A DNA stretch of 64,000 bases from Shinella granuli (GCF_004341885.1 NZ_SLVX01000007.1:124001-188000); one strand, 5' to 3'. Counted from the stretch's first letter, positions 9,104-18,661 are shown. Notes: generated by a model not told the origin, from the sequence alone. A program made the numbers and translations.

Positions 9104-9292
9104 ATGAACTCCAGCACCAGCCGCGTCGATCCCAAGCTGCTTGAACTTCTCGTGTGCCCGCTGACAAAGGGGCGGCTGACCTATGACGCGGCTGCGGGCG
9201 AACTCGTGTCGGAAAAGGCCAGGCTCGCCTATCCGATCCGCGACGGCATCCCGATCATGCTGATTTCCGAGGCGCGGGAAATCAAGGATTAG
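9104..9292 (+). CDS. Trm112-family small protein (UPF0434/YcaR-like)
   Basis: A 62-residue protein with the Trm112 fold signature: [17 protein letters not shown] near the N-terminus and [12 protein letters not shown] near the C-terminus. In eukaryotes and archaea Trm112 activates methyltransferases; bacterial members are short and their partner is mostly unknown. Only one Cys is present (in VCP), so a full four-Cys zinc site is absent. Two starts are adjacent and in frame, GTG 9101 and ATG 9104; I chose ATG. It follows the Lon-N gene after 9 bases, so the two are probably translated from one mRNA, and it is convergent with the monooxygenase gene. Confidence 0.85.
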   Translation: MNSSTSRVDPKLLELLVCPLTKGRLTYDAAAGELVSEKARLAYPIRDGIPIMLISEAREIKD

Positions 9293-9312
9293 ACTGCGGG
9301 CTGGTCATCGGA

Positions 9313-10548
9313 TCAGATTCGCTGTCCGGCCAGCATGCGCGGATGTCCGCTGCCGGCGGTGCCTTCCGCCTGGCGGATGAAGAAGGATTTCAGCCCCGGC
9401 AGGCGATCGACGACGCCGAGGCCGACATCGCGCAGCACGCGCAGCGGCGTCGCATCGTTGGAGAACAGGCGGTTCAGCACATCCGTGGTGATGCCCATGC
9501 GCACCGTGTCGAAGCGGCGCCAGCGCTCGTAGCGCTCCAGCACCGAGATCGCGCCGATATCGAGGCCGAGGCGGTCGGCCTCGACGATGGTTTCGGCGAG
9601 CGCCGCCACGTCCTTGAAGCCGAGATTGAGGCCCTGGCCGGAAATCGGGTGGATGCCGTGTGCGGCGTCCCCCGCGAGCGCGAAGCGCGGCGCGACGAAG
9701 GCGCGGGCGAGCGTCAGGCCGAGCGGGAAGGCGCGCCGGCCGCCGACGACCTTCAGTGCGCCCAGCTTGTGGCCGAAGCGGCGCTCCAGCTCCTCCTCGA
9801 AGACGAGGTCATCGCTCTCGACGAGGCGGCGGGCATCCTCCGTGCGCTCTGTCCAGACGAGCGAGGAGCGGTTGCCGGTGAGCGGCAGCGTGGCGAAGGG
9901 GCCGGCGGGCAGGAAATGCTCCTCCGCCGTGCCTTCGTGGGGGCGTTCGTGTTCCACCGTGGTGACGATGCCGGACTGGCCGTAGTCGAAGTGAACGGTC
10001 TTGATGCCGGCCATGTCGCGCAGTTTCGAGCGCACGCCGTCGCAGGCGACGAGGAGGCGGGTCCGGCATTCGGTTCCGTCGGACAGGCGGACCGTCGTGG
10101 CGTGCTGGCCGGTCGCAAAACCCTCCGCCGAGGTCGCCCAGCGCACGGGGATGCCCAGCGTCTCGGCCTGGCGCAGCAGGCTGCTCGTCACGGCGCGGTT
10201 GGGCACCATATGGGCGAAGGGCTGGCCGTCGTCACCGGAGCCGGCGCCCTCGAAGGTGAGGAAGACGGGACGCACGGGATCGGCTGTGCGCGAATCGGTG
10301 ATCATCATGCGGCGGATCGGCTCCGCCTCGGGCGCGATCTCGTTCCAGACGCCGATGACGTCGAGCAGGTTGCGCGCGGCCGCCACGATCGCGAAGGCGC
10401 GCTCGTCCTTCTGCCAGGCATGTTCCGGCGCGCCGTCGACCACGGTGACGGCGAGATGCGGGGCGGCCTTCTTGATGGCAACGGCCAGCGACAGGCCGAC
10501 ATAACCACCGCCGGCGACAAGAACGTCGAGCATGATTGCTTCGGGCAT
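9313..10548 (-). CDS. FAD-dependent monooxygenase, UbiH/UbiF/COQ6 family
   Basis: A 411-residue flavoprotein hydroxylase. The N-terminal dinucleotide-binding motif is LVAGGGYVGLSLAVAIKKA (about residues 10-28). The second FAD motif GDAAHGIHPISGQGLNLGF is about two thirds to three quarters along, and the D-G motif is VACDGVRSKLR. UbiH-type enzymes hydroxylate the ring of the ubiquinone precursor; alphaproteobacteria often use one enzyme (UbiL) for more than one position, so the exact ring carbon cannot be fixed by sequence. ATG 10548 is preceded by AGGAG; a much longer open frame continues upstream but overlaps the divergent tesB gene and has no homologous content. Confidence 0.88.
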   Translation of the reverse strand: MPEAIMLDVLVAGGGYVGLSLAVAIKKAAPHLAVTVVDGAPEHAWQKDERAFAIVAAARNLLDVIGVWNEIAPEAEPIRRMMITDSRTADPVRPVFLTFEGAGSGDDGQPFAHMVPNRAVTSSLLRQAETLGIPVRWATSAEGFATGQHATTVRLSDGTECRTRLLVACDGVRSKLRDMAGIKTVHFDYGQSGIVTTVEHERPHEGTAEEHFLPAGPFATLPLTGNRSSLVWTERTEDARRLVESDDLVFEEELERRFGHKLGALKVVGGRRAFPLGLTLARAFVAPRFALAGDAAHGIHPISGQGLNLGFKDVAALAETIVEADRLGLDIGAISVLERYERWRRFDTVRMGITTDVLNRLFSNDATPLRVLRDVGLGVVDRLPGLKSFFIRQAEGTAGSGHPRMLAGQRI

Positions 10549-10632
10549 GGTGCACTCCTGGCCGCTTGAGGTCTTCTGCCCCTCTATATAGAGGAGGAGG
10601 AACCGTATTCCTACCGTCGGAGTCACGTCCAA

Positions 10633-11520
10633 ATGTCGCGTCAGCCTGCGAAGAACCCCGCCATGGATGTCCTTTTGGAGACGCTGGACCTGGAGCGGCT
10701 GGAAAGCCGGCTGTTCCGCGGCAAGAGCCCGCAGGTCGGCTGGCAGCGGGTGTTCGGCGGGCAGGTGATCGGCCAGGCGCTGGTCGCGGCGACACGGACG
10801 GTGGAGAAGGCGGGGCGTTTCGTGCATTCGCTGCACGCCTATTTCGTCCGGCCGGGCGATCCCTCCGTGCCGATCATCTACGATGTCGAGAACATCCGGG
10901 ACGGCGGCTCCTTCGCCACGCGCCGCGTCGTCGCCATCCAGCACGACAAGCCGATCTACTTCATGACCGCCTCCTTCCAGGACGAGGAGGATGGTTTCGA
11001 GCATCAGGTGCCGATGCCGGACGTGCCGCAGCCGGAAGACCTGCTCGGCGAGGCGGAGCTGAAGGAACGGTTCATGACCGAGGCGCCGGAGCATATCCGC
11101 GCCTACTGGCAGCGGCCGCGGCCGATCGAGCTGCGGCCGGTTTCGCTGGCGCACTATTTTTCGGGAGACAAGCTGGAGCCGCGGCAGAACATCTGGGTGC
11201 GCACCACAGGTCCGGTGCCGGCCGAGCGCCACCTGCAGGCGGCCGTGCTCGCCTATCTCTCGGACATGACGCTGCTCGATACCTCGCTCTTCGCGCATGG
11301 CACCTCGGTGCTCGACCGCACGCTGCAGGTCGCCAGCCTCGACCATGCCATGTGGTTCCATCGTCCGCCGGTTCTCGACGACTGGCTGCTCTACAGCCAG
11401 GACAGCCCCTCGGCTTCCGGCGGGCGCGGCATGACCCGTGGCGCGATTTTCACCCGCAGCGGCACCCTGATTGCCTCCGTCGCCCAGGAAGGGCTGATTC
11501 GGAAAAAGGCAACTGACTAG
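10633..11520 (+). CDS. tesB: Acyl-CoA thioesterase II (TesB)
   Basis: A double hot-dog thioesterase of 295 residues, close to the 286 of E. coli TesB. It hydrolyses medium- and long-chain acyl-CoA to free acid and CoA. Seen: FGGQVIGQALVAATRTV (about residues 40-56), FVHSLHAYFVRPGD (about 63-76), GGSFATRRVVAIQ, and in the second hot-dog AYLSDMTLLDTSLFAHG with the catalytic Asp (about 213-229) and HRPPVLDDWLLYSQDSPSASGGRGM at the end (segments HRPPVLDDWLLY and SGGRGMTRG). ATG 10633 is used; ATG 10663 is an alternative with the family's usual N-terminus. Divergent from the monooxygenase gene with about 84 bases between. Confidence 0.92.
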   Translation: MSRQPAKNPAMDVLLETLDLERLESRLFRGKSPQVGWQRVFGGQVIGQALVAATRTVEKAGRFVHSLHAYFVRPGDPSVPIIYDVENIRDGGSFATRRVVAIQHDKPIYFMTASFQDEEDGFEHQVPMPDVPQPEDLLGEAELKERFMTEAPEHIRAYWQRPRPIELRPVSLAHYFSGDKLEPRQNIWVRTTGPVPAERHLQAAVLAYLSDMTLLDTSLFAHGTSVLDRTLQVASLDHAMWFHRPPVLDDWLLYSQDSPSASGGRGMTRGAIFTRSGTLIASVAQEGLIRKKATD

Positions 11521-11642
11521 TTTTTGCTCAATATCCTATTAATGCCTGATTTTTAATCATGTGCGGTGGCGATTTTTTGCGCCGCAGCATGGCTTCCATT
11601 TTTATCGATTTGATTTCAAAAGCTTAGCCGATCCGTTCGAAT

Positions 11643-11659
11643 CTGGCACGCCCCTTGAA
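11643..11659 (+). promoter_or_regulatory. Sigma-54 promoter of glnK-amtB
   Basis: The sequence CTGGCACG (11643-11650), then CCCC, then TTGAA (11655-11659) matches the -24/-12 consensus: TGGCAC, and GG separated by 10 bases from GA where GC is usual. It lies about 93 bases before glnK, the expected place for NtrC-activated transcription. The -12 base differs from consensus (GA for GC). Confidence 0.8.
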
Positions 11660-11703
11660 TGTGTAGTTCCCAGTCGTGGTCGACGTGACGTCGCCAACGA
11701 TGA

Positions 11704-12090
<387 letters not shown>

Positions 12091-12118
12091 GCAAACGGCA
12101 GATCAGGGAGCATTCTTA

Positions 12119-13480
12119 ATGTCGTCTAATTCGATCCTCAACACATTCGCCCGCGTCGGTGTCGTCGCGGCAGGCCTGCTGGCGCCGGTGATGGCCCTTG
12201 CGCAGGAAGCAACGGAAACGGCAACCGAAGCCGCGCCGGCCGCAGCCGAGGCCGCGATCAACTCCGGCGATACCGCCTGGATGCTGACCTCGACCGTTCT
12301 CGTCCTCTTCATGATCCTGCCGGGCCTCGCCCTCTTCTACGGCGGCCTCGTGCGCAGCAAGAACATGCTGTCCGTCCTCATGCAGTGCCTGGTCGTCTCG
12401 GCCGCGATCATGATCGTCTGGGTGGTCTACGGCTACAGCCTCGCCTTCTCCAATGGCGGCGGCCTCAACACCTTCGTCGGCGGCTTCGAGAAGCTGTTCC
12501 TGGCCGGCGTGACGCCCGACAGCGTCTCCGGCTCGATCCCGGAATATGTCTTCATCGCCTTCCAGATGACCTTCGCCTGCATCACGCCGGCGCTGATCGT
12601 CGGCGCGTTTGCCGAGCGCATCAAGTTCTCCGCCGTCGTGCTGTTCTGCATCCTGTGGGTCACCTTCGTCTACTTCCCGATGGCCCACATGGTCTGGTCG
12701 GGTGACGGCGCGCTGATGTGGGACTGGGGTGCGATCGACTTTGCCGGCGGCACCGTTGTTCACATCAATGCCGGCGTTGCGGGCCTCGTCGGCGCGATCA
12801 TGGTCGGCAAGCGCACCGGCTTCGGCAAGGACATGATGGCGCCGCACTCCATGACGCTGACCATGGTCGGCGCCTCCATGCTGTGGGTCGGCTGGTACGG
12901 CTTCAACGCCGGCTCGGCAGCCGCCGCTAACGGCGTCGCCGGTCTTGCGATGATCAACACCTTCACCGCCACGGCCGGCGCGGTCGTTGCCTGGTGCGTG
13001 ATCGAATCCTTCGCCCGCGGCAAGGCTTCCATGCTGGGTGCGGCATCGGGCGTCATCGCCGGTCTCGTCGCCGTCACGCCGGCCGCCGGCGCCGTCGGTC
13101 CGATCGGTGCCATCTTCCTCGGTGCGATCGCCTCGGCGCTCTGCTACTTCTTCGTCTCCGTCGTCAAGAACAAGTTCGGCTATGACGACACCGCGGACGT
13201 CTTCGGCGTCCATGGCGTCGGCGGCATTGTCGGCGCCATCGGCTCGGGCATCTTCGCGGCCACCTCGCTCGGTGGCGTCGGCTATGCCGAAGGCATCGGC
13301 ATGGGCGGCCAGGTCTGGATCCAGATCAAGTCGGTCATCGTCACCATCCTGTGGTGCGGCATCGGCTCGGCGATCCTCTACAAGATCGTCGACATGATCG
13401 TCGGCCTGCGCGTCACCGTCGAATCCGAGCGCGAAGGCCTCGATCTCTCCTCCCACGGCGAAGCGGCATACCACTCCTAA
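12119..13480 (+). CDS. amtB: Ammonium transporter AmtB
   Basis: A 453-residue inner-membrane ammonium channel. The N-terminal 29 residues look like a cleavable signal peptide (ending VMALAQ), then an Ala/Glu/Thr-rich linker and 11 transmembrane helices. Family motifs are clear: DTAWMLTSTVLVLFMILPGL, the signature DFAGGTVVHINAGVAGLVGA with the first pore His, and FGVHGVGGIVGAIGSGIF with the second. Under nitrogen limitation it imports ammonium, and GlnK blocks it on the membrane side when nitrogen is plentiful. It is the second gene of the glnK-amtB operon and is followed by a terminator. Confidence 0.97.
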   Translation: MSSNSILNTFARVGVVAAGLLAPVMALAQEATETATEAAPAAAEAAINSGDTAWMLTSTVLVLFMILPGLALFYGGLVRSKNMLSVLMQCLVVSAAIMIVWVVYGYSLAFSNGGGLNTFVGGFEKLFLAGVTPDSVSGSIPEYVFIAFQMTFACITPALIVGAFAERIKFSAVVLFCILWVTFVYFPMAHMVWSGDGALMWDWGAIDFAGGTVVHINAGVAGLVGAIMVGKRTGFGKDMMAPHSMTLTMVGASMLWVGWYGFNAGSAAAANGVAGLAMINTFTATAGAVVAWCVIESFARGKASMLGAASGVIAGLVAVTPAAGAVGPIGAIFLGAIASALCYFFVSVVKNKFGYDDTADVFGVHGVGGIVGAIGSGIFAATSLGGVGYAEGIGMGGQVWIQIKSVIVTILWCGIGSAILYKIVDMIVGLRVTVESEREGLDLSSHGEAAYHS

Positions 13481-13552
13481 GATGCCTGCGGCGGCTCCCA
13501 GCGGCCGCCGCCAAACATCCCGTCGCGGTCATAGGACATCTATGCCGCCCTT

Positions 13553-13580
13553 GGCCCGGACCTGTGTCCGGGCCCTTTTC
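13553..13580 (+). terminator. Terminator of glnK-amtB
   Basis: GGCCCGGAC (13553-13561) and GTCCGGGCC (13566-13574) form a perfect 9-bp stem with a CTGT loop, followed by CTTTTCGTTT. About 75 bases after the amtB stop. Confidence 0.9.
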
Positions 13581-13617
13581 GTTTACCGGAGAGAAACCAT
13601 GTCGCGAGGCTGCATGG

Positions 13618-13632
13618 TTAACATGCCATTAA
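13618..13632 (-). promoter_or_regulatory. CtrA-type site upstream of ftsK
   Basis: The plus strand reads TTAA-CATGCCA-TTAA; the minus strand reads TTAA-TGGCATG-TTAAC, a perfect match to the CtrA consensus TTAA-N7-TTAAC. It is about 88 bases before the ftsK start. A GATTC (GANTC, CcrM methylation type) site lies at 13671-13675 between it and the gene. Confidence 0.6.
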
Positions 13633-13719
13633 GGCTTCCTTCGTAGGGTTCATAGTCAGGCACAGTCCGCGATTCGGCGGAAAAGGTGCGATTTCTTGCG
13701 TGGACCATAGGCTTTAACC

Positions 13720-16383
13720 ATGAGCAGAAGCATTTCGGCAGGACTGGACAACCGTCACGACCGCTTCGTTCTGTCGGCATTCGTCTGGCGGCAGGTGCAG
13801 ATCCTCCTCGGGATCTGCGTCTTCCTCGGCCTTGCCTTCGCCATTGCCGCGCTCTCCACCTGGAATGTCTCCGACCCCAGCCTCTCCTATGCTTCTGGCG
13901 GCGAGCCGGCCAACATCCTCGGTTATTCCGGCGCCGTCTTCGCCGATATCTTCATGCAGTTCTTCGGCCTTGCCAGCGTCATCGCGCTGTTGCCGGTCGT
14001 CGCCTGGGGCCTGGCGCTGATCAGCGGCCGGCGCTTCAACCGGGTGCCGCAGCGCGCCGGCGCCTGGCTCGGGGGGGCGATCCTCGCCTCCGCGGCGCTC
14101 GCCTGCGTGCCCGGGCCCGTCACCTGGCCGCTGCCGACCGGCCTCGGCGGCGTCTTCGGCGACATGATCCTGCGCTTTCCCGCGCTCTTCACCGGTGCCT
14201 ATCCGACCGGCCTCTTCGCCAGCATCCTCGGCGGCATCATCGCCATTCCCGCCGCCTGGCTGATGGTCTTCGCCGCGGGCCTGATCGGCTCGGTGGCGAT
14301 CGACGACGAGGAGGATTTCGCGCCCGTCCCGACGCCGAGCCGCGCCCGCACCATCGCCGAGGAAGAGGACGACGAGCGGGAAGGCCCGCTCACCGTCCTT
14401 GCCGGCGCCATGACCCATGCCTGGTATACCGGCCAGGCGCGGTTCCGCCGCATCTTCGGCCTCGCCAACCGCCGCCGCAAGGCGCGCGGCATCGAGCAGC
14501 CCTATGATTTCAACGAGGACGAGTTCGGCACGCTGAACGAGCCGGCCCGCGCCCGCACGCCATCCCGCTCCGCCGATCGCGTCGAGCCCTCCCTCGATGG
14601 CCGCCGCGTCGTCACCGCCCCGCCGATGGCCGACGATGACGACGACCTGCCCTTCGACATGGACGAGCCGATCGCCCGCCCGAGCGGCCTCCTCCCCGAC
14701 GACGACATGGACGACATCGCCGCCGACTGGGCGCCGCGCCGCGCGCCGGCCCGCCCGCCCATGCCGGCGACGACCGCCCGCGTCGTTCCCGCTGCCGCCC
14801 GGCCGAAGCCCGGCCAGCGCATCGAGCGCGAGGCGCAGACCTCTTTCGTCGGCCCGGATGGTTTCGCGCTGCCGCCGATCCACCTGCTCGCCGAGCCGAA
14901 GGGCCAGGTGCGCGACATGACCCTTTCGGCCGACGCGCTGGAGCAGAACGCCCGCATGCTGGAAGGCGTGCTGGAGGATTTCGGCGTCAAGGGCGAGATC
15001 ATCCATGTCCGTCCCGGCCCGGTCGTCACGCTCTACGAGCTGGAACCGGCACCCGGCATCAAGTCCTCCCGCGTCATCGGTCTTGCCGACGACATCGCCC
15101 GCTCGATGAGCGCGATCGCCGCCCGCGTCGCCGTCGTGCCGGGTCGCAACGCCATCGGCATCGAACTGCCGAACCAGAGCCGCGAGACGGTCTACCTGCG
15201 CGAGCTCATCGCCAGCCGCGACTTCGAGACTTCGAAGGCCAAGCTCGCCATGGCGCTCGGCAAGACGATCGGCGGCGAGCCGGTCATTTCCGACATCGCC
15301 AAGATGCCGCACCTGCTCGTCGCCGGCACCACCGGCTCGGGCAAGTCCGTCGCCATCAACACCATGATCCTGTCGCTGCTCTACCGGCTGAAGCCGGAAC
15401 AGTGCCGCCTGATCATGATCGATCCGAAGATGCTGGAACTCTCCGTCTATGACGGCATCCCGCATCTGCTCTCCCCCGTCGTCACCGATCCGAAGAAGGC
15501 CGTCGTCGCCCTCAAGTGGACGGTGCGCGAGATGGAGGAGCGCTACAAGAAGATGTCGAAGATCGGCGTGCGCAACATCGACGGCTTCAACAGCCGCGTC
15601 GAGCAGGCGCTGGCCAAGGGCGAGCAGATCAGCCGCACCGTGCAGACCGGCTTCGACCGCCAGACGGGCGAGGCGATGTACGAGACGGAGGAGTTCGACC
15701 TCCAGCCGATGCCCTATATCGTCGTCATCATCGACGAGATGGCCGACCTGATGATGGTCGCCGGCAAGGACATCGAAGGCGCCGTGCAGCGGCTTGCCCA
15801 GATGGCGCGTGCCGCCGGCATCCACGTCATCATGGCGACGCAGCGCCCCTCGGTCGACGTCATCACCGGCACGATCAAGGCGAATTTCCCGACGCGCATC
15901 TCCTTCCAGGTGACCTCGAAGATCGACAGCCGCACCATCCTCGGCGAACAGGGCGCCGAACAGCTGCTCGGCATGGGCGACATGCTCTACATGGCCGGCG
16001 GCGGGCGCATCCAGCGCGTGCACGGCCCCTTCGTCTCGGATGGCGAGGTGGAAGCCGTCGTCGCGCATCTGAAGACGCAAGGCGCGCCGCAGTATCTTGA
16101 CGCGATCACCGAGGACGACGACGATGACAGCGAGGGTGGCCATGGTCCGGCCGGAACCGCCAATCTCGACGATTCGGACGATCCCTACGACCAGGCGGTG
16201 GCTGTCGTGCTGCGCGACGGCAAGGCGTCGACCTCCTATATCCAGCGCCGCCTCGGCATCGGCTACAACCGCGCCGCCTCGCTGATCGAGCGCATGGAGA
16301 AGGAAGGGCTGATCGGTCCGGCCAACCACGCCGGCAAGCGCGAGATCCTCGTGCCGACGGAGGATGAAATTTCGGGACGCTGA
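13720..16383 (+). CDS. ftsK: DNA translocase FtsK
   Basis: An 887-residue septal DNA pump that couples chromosome dimer resolution and segregation to cell division. The N-terminal 200 residues hold about four to five membrane helices. A charged, proline-rich linker (about 200-390) follows. The motor domain has Walker [11 protein letters not shown] (about residues 535-545) and Walker [13 protein letters not shown] (about 665-677), plus the [13 protein letters not shown] segment. The C-terminal gamma winged helix ([20 protein letters not shown] onward) reads KOPS sequences. The linker is much shorter than in E. coli FtsK, which is typical of alphaproteobacteria. A CtrA-type site and a GANTC site precede it, consistent with cell-cycle control. 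Confidence 0.96.
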   Translation: MSRSISAGLDNRHDRFVLSAFVWRQVQILLGICVFLGLAFAIAALSTWNVSDPSLSYASGGEPANILGYSGAVFADIFMQFFGLASVIALLPVVAWGLALISGRRFNRVPQRAGAWLGGAILASAALACVPGPVTWPLPTGLGGVFGDMILRFPALFTGAYPTGLFASILGGIIAIPAAWLMVFAAGLIGSVAIDDEEDFAPVPTPSRARTIAEEEDDEREGPLTVLAGAMTHAWYTGQARFRRIFGLANRRRKARGIEQPYDFNEDEFGTLNEPARARTPSRSADRVEPSLDGRRVVTAPPMADDDDDLPFDMDEPIARPSGLLPDDDMDDIAADWAPRRAPARPPMPATTARVVPAAARPKPGQRIEREAQTSFVGPDGFALPPIHLLAEPKGQVRDMTLSADALEQNARMLEGVLEDFGVKGEIIHVRPGPVVTLYELEPAPGIKSSRVIGLADDIARSMSAIAARVAVVPGRNAIGIELPNQSRETVYLRELIASRDFETSKAKLAMALGKTIGGEPVISDIAKMPHLLVAGTTGSGKSVAINTMILSLLYRLKPEQCRLIMIDPKMLELSVYDGIPHLLSPVVTDPKKAVVALKWTVREMEERYKKMSKIGVRNIDGFNSRVEQALAKGEQISRTVQTGFDRQTGEAMYETEEFDLQPMPYIVVIIDEMADLMMVAGKDIEGAVQRLAQMARAAGIHVIMATQRPSVDVITGTIKANFPTRISFQVTSKIDSRTILGEQGAEQLLGMGDMLYMAGGGRIQRVHGPFVSDGEVEAVVAHLKTQGAPQYLDAITEDDDDDSEGGHGPAGTANLDDSDDPYDQAVAVVLRDGKASTSYIQRRLGIGYNRAASLIERMEKEGLIGPANHAGKREILVPTEDEISGR

Positions 16384-16495
16384 CCGGGAACGGAGCGCCT
16401 TTTGCGGCGTTTCGACCGGCAAGTCTCGCGTCAGGGCCGCATGCCATTATGGCGCCGCGTTTGGCCCGCATGAAGAACGCATGAAGGAGACCGAC

Positions 16496-17152
16496 ATGAT
16501 CAGATCGGAAAACGGCCACGCGACCGGAACGCTGACCCGCCGTGGCTTCACCTGCCTGATGGCCTTCACGCTGGCCGCCGGCCTTTCGGCGCTCTCGCCC
16601 GTCGAGGCTTCGGCGCAGGCGAGCGGTGCGGCCCAGAAGATCGCCGATCACTTCGCCTCGGTGAAGACGATGATGGGCGAGTTCGTGCAGTTCGGCCCGC
16701 GCGGCGAGCAGACCGGCGGCAAGTTCTACATCTACCGTCCCGGCAAGATCCGCTTCAACTACGAGGAGCCCTCGCCGATGCGCGTCATCGCCGACGGCAA
16801 GGCCGTCGTCATCGGCAATCGCAAGCTGAAGACCTGGGATCTCTATCCGCTTTCCAAGACGCCGCTCAACCTGCTGCTTGGCGAGAGGATCGACCTTTCC
16901 GCCAAGATGGTGCGTAGCGTCAAGGAAGAATCGGACCTGACGACGATCGTGCTCGGCGACAGGAACATGTTCGGCGATTCGACCATCACCATGATGTTCG
17001 ATCCCAAGACCTACGACCTGCGCCAGTGGACGATCACCGACGCGCAGGGCAAGGACACCTCCGTGATGATCTTCAACGTCAAGACCGGCGTGAAGCTCGA
17101 CGACAAGGTCTTCTCCATTCCTTACGACGAAGTGCGCAACAAGGGCGGTTAA
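16496..17152 (+). CDS. lolA: Outer-membrane lipoprotein carrier LolA
   Basis: A 218-residue periplasmic carrier that takes lipoproteins from LolCDE to the outer membrane. A signal peptide spans about residues 1-40 (CLMAFTLAAGLSALSP, cleavage near ASA-QA). The mature domain has the LolA pattern: HFASVKTMMGEFVQFGPRG (typical F-x-Q strand), KFYIYRPGKIRFNYEEPSPM and FDPKTYDLRQWTITDAQG. ATG 16496 has AAGGAGA five bases before it; ATG 16481 is an in-frame alternative. It follows ftsK by about 110 bases on the same strand, an order common in rhizobia. Confidence 0.93.
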   Translation: MIRSENGHATGTLTRRGFTCLMAFTLAAGLSALSPVEASAQASGAAQKIADHFASVKTMMGEFVQFGPRGEQTGGKFYIYRPGKIRFNYEEPSPMRVIADGKAVVIGNRKLKTWDLYPLSKTPLNLLLGERIDLSAKMVRSVKEESDLTTIVLGDRNMFGDSTITMMFDPKTYDLRQWTITDAQGKDTSVMIFNVKTGVKLDDKVFSIPYDEVRNKGG

Positions 17153-17204
17153 TTCGGGCCTGAAGCCTTTTCCGGTTCGCCCTTCATGCGCTAAGACGCC
17201 CCGA

Positions 17205-17234
17205 CCGGCCCGTGAAAACGGGCCGGGTGTTTTT
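17205..17234 (+). terminator. Terminator after lolA
   Basis: CCGGCCCGT (17205-17213), GAAA loop, ACGGGCCGG (17218-17226), then GTGTTTTT. A perfect 9-bp GC-rich stem with a GNRA tetraloop, placed between lolA and xthA. Confidence 0.9.
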
Positions 17235-17246
17235 GAGGGCGATGGC

Positions 17247-18053
17247 ATGGCACTTTCGATTGCGACCTGGAACATCAACTCCGTGCGGCTGCGCATGCCG
17301 CTCGTCGAGCATTTCCTGAAGACCTTCTCGCCGGACATCCTGTGCCTGCAGGAAACCAAGTGTCCGAACGATCTCTTTCCGTCCAAGCCGCTGAAGGCGC
17401 TGGGCTACGAGCATATCGTCATGCACGGCCAGAAGGGCTATCACGGTGTCGCCACCGTCTCCCGCCTGCCGCTGACCGAACTCGTCGAGCGGCGCGACTA
17501 TTGCGGCGTCGGCGATGCGCGCCATGTCTCGGTGCTCTTCCACCATCGGAACAAATTGATCCGCCTGCACAATTTCTATGTGCCCGCCGGCGGCGACGAG
17601 CCGGACCGCACGATCAATCCGAAATTCGGCCACAAGCTCGATTTCATCGAGGAGATGAAGCTGCTGCACGCCGAGGCCGAAGCCGGCATTTCCTCGATCC
17701 TCGTCGGCGACCTCAACATCGCCCCGCTGGAGCACGACGTCTGGTCGCACAAGCAGCTCCTCAAGATCGTCAGCCACACGCCGATCGAGACGGAAGGCCT
17801 CATCGACGTCATGACCAAGGGCGCCTGGGTCGACCTCATGCGCCGCAAGGTGCCGGCCCATGAAAAGCTCTATACATGGTGGAGCTACCGCTCGGCCGAC
17901 TGGGTCGCCGCCAACAAGGGACGCCGTCTCGATCATATCTGGTCCTCCGCCGACCTCGAGCCGCATCTCAGCAACATCGCGGTGATCCGCGAGGCGCGGG
18001 GCTGGGAACGGCCGTCCGACCATGTGCCGGTGATTGCGGAGTTCGATTTTTAA
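17247..18053 (+). CDS. xthA: Exodeoxyribonuclease III
   Basis: A 268-residue AP endonuclease / 3'-5' exonuclease of the ExoIII family, used in base-excision repair in the cytoplasm. Catalytic motifs are complete: TWNINSVR (Asn, about residue 9), CLQETK (metal Glu, about 37), GYHGVA, DYCGVGDARH, the VGDLNIAP motif with the catalytic Asp (about 153), WWSYR, GRRLDHIW, and the C-terminal SDHVPV with the catalytic His. The start is 13 bases after the end of the lolA terminator, so it needs its own promoter or readthrough. Confidence 0.96.
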   Translation: MALSIATWNINSVRLRMPLVEHFLKTFSPDILCLQETKCPNDLFPSKPLKALGYEHIVMHGQKGYHGVATVSRLPLTELVERRDYCGVGDARHVSVLFHHRNKLIRLHNFYVPAGGDEPDRTINPKFGHKLDFIEEMKLLHAEAEAGISSILVGDLNIAPLEHDVWSHKQLLKIVSHTPIETEGLIDVMTKGAWVDLMRRKVPAHEKLYTWWSYRSADWVAANKGRRLDHIWSSADLEPHLSNIAVIREARGWERPSDHVPVIAEFDF

Positions 18054-18060
18054 GGGATTT

Positions 18061-18205
18061 GCCCCTCACCCTAACCCTCTCCCCGCAGGCGGGGAGAGGG
18101 GACGTGCCCCGCGAACGGCTGCTGGTTGGGGAAAAGTGCGCGGCATATCTCCTTCGCCCCGTTTACGGGGAGAAGGTGGCCGGCAGGCCGGATGAGGGGT
18201 CTGCC
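18061..18205. repeat. Rhizobial intergenic palindromic repeats (RIME-type)
   Basis: The gap between xthA and the next gene is filled by two GC-rich hairpin units. The first contains CTCTCCCCG with CGGGGAGAG (about 18077-18099). The second contains CTTCGCCCCG with CGGGGAGAAGG (about 18151-18174), then a GCCGGCAGGCCGG stretch and the ATGAGGGG end. These wordings (CCCTCACCC, CTCCCCG, GGCCGGCAGGCC) are typical of dispersed intergenic elements in rhizobial genomes. They may also end transcription of the two convergent genes. Confidence 0.7.
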
Positions 18206-18661
18206 TCAGGCAAACCGCCCGGCGAGCCCGCGCATCTGGCTGATCATCGCCGAAAGGTTCTCGCGGATGCGCGCGTCCACGAGCACGGCGACGTCGGGAT
18301 ATTCCTCCAGCATGCGGCGGAAGAGCGGGCGGTTGATACGGATGACCTCGCTGTCTTCCGTCGCCACGGCCGTATATTTGCGCTCCACGGCGGAAATCAT
18401 CGCGAGCTCGGAAAGCAGTGTGCCGGCGCCGGCCGTGCCTTCGTCGCGCGTCGTTCCGTCCCGGAGCGTCGAGGTGAGCCGGAACGCCCCGTAGGCGACG
18501 ACGAAGCCGCAATCGGCCGAGGTGCCCTCGCGAAACAGCGTCTGTCCCTCCACCAGCCGCCGCCGCTCGGCGCCGAAGGCCATCAGCCGCAGCTTGTCGT
18601 CGGCAAGGCCGGCGAAGAGCGGCACGCGGGAAAGAAGGGCGATGTCGTCGCTGAGACCCAC
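18206..18661 (-). CDS. Stand-alone cyclic-nucleotide-binding domain protein
   Basis: A 151-residue protein made only of a CRP-like beta-roll domain with its flanking helices. Visible: LLSRVPLFAGLADDKLRLMAF (as LLSRVPLFAGL then ADDKLRLMAF), GQTLFREGTSADCGFVVAYG and the phosphate-binding cassette region LLSELAMI...ERKYTAVA. The usual Gly before the cassette Glu is replaced by Ser, but the Glu and a downstream Arg are kept, so nucleotide binding is plausible. There is no helix-turn-helix, so it is not a CRP/FNR transcription factor. It lies downstream of cenR on the same strand, with a repeat between. Partner or output domain unknown. Confidence 0.85.
   Translation of the reverse strand: MGLSDDIALLSRVPLFAGLADDKLRLMAFGAERRRLVEGQTLFREGTSADCGFVVAYGAFRLTSTLRDGTTRDEGTAGAGTLLSELAMISAVERKYTAVATEDSEVIRINRPLFRRMLEEYPDVAVLVDARIRENLSAMISQMRGLAGRFA

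Noticed and set aside
12116-13474. 452-residue minus-strand frame opposite amtB
   Set aside because: It lies wholly inside amtB with Asp/Gly/Arg-rich low-complexity composition and no motif.
13714-16422. 902-residue minus-strand frame opposite ftsK
   Set aside because: Antisense shadow of a high-GC gene; the forward frame has Walker motifs and the gamma domain.
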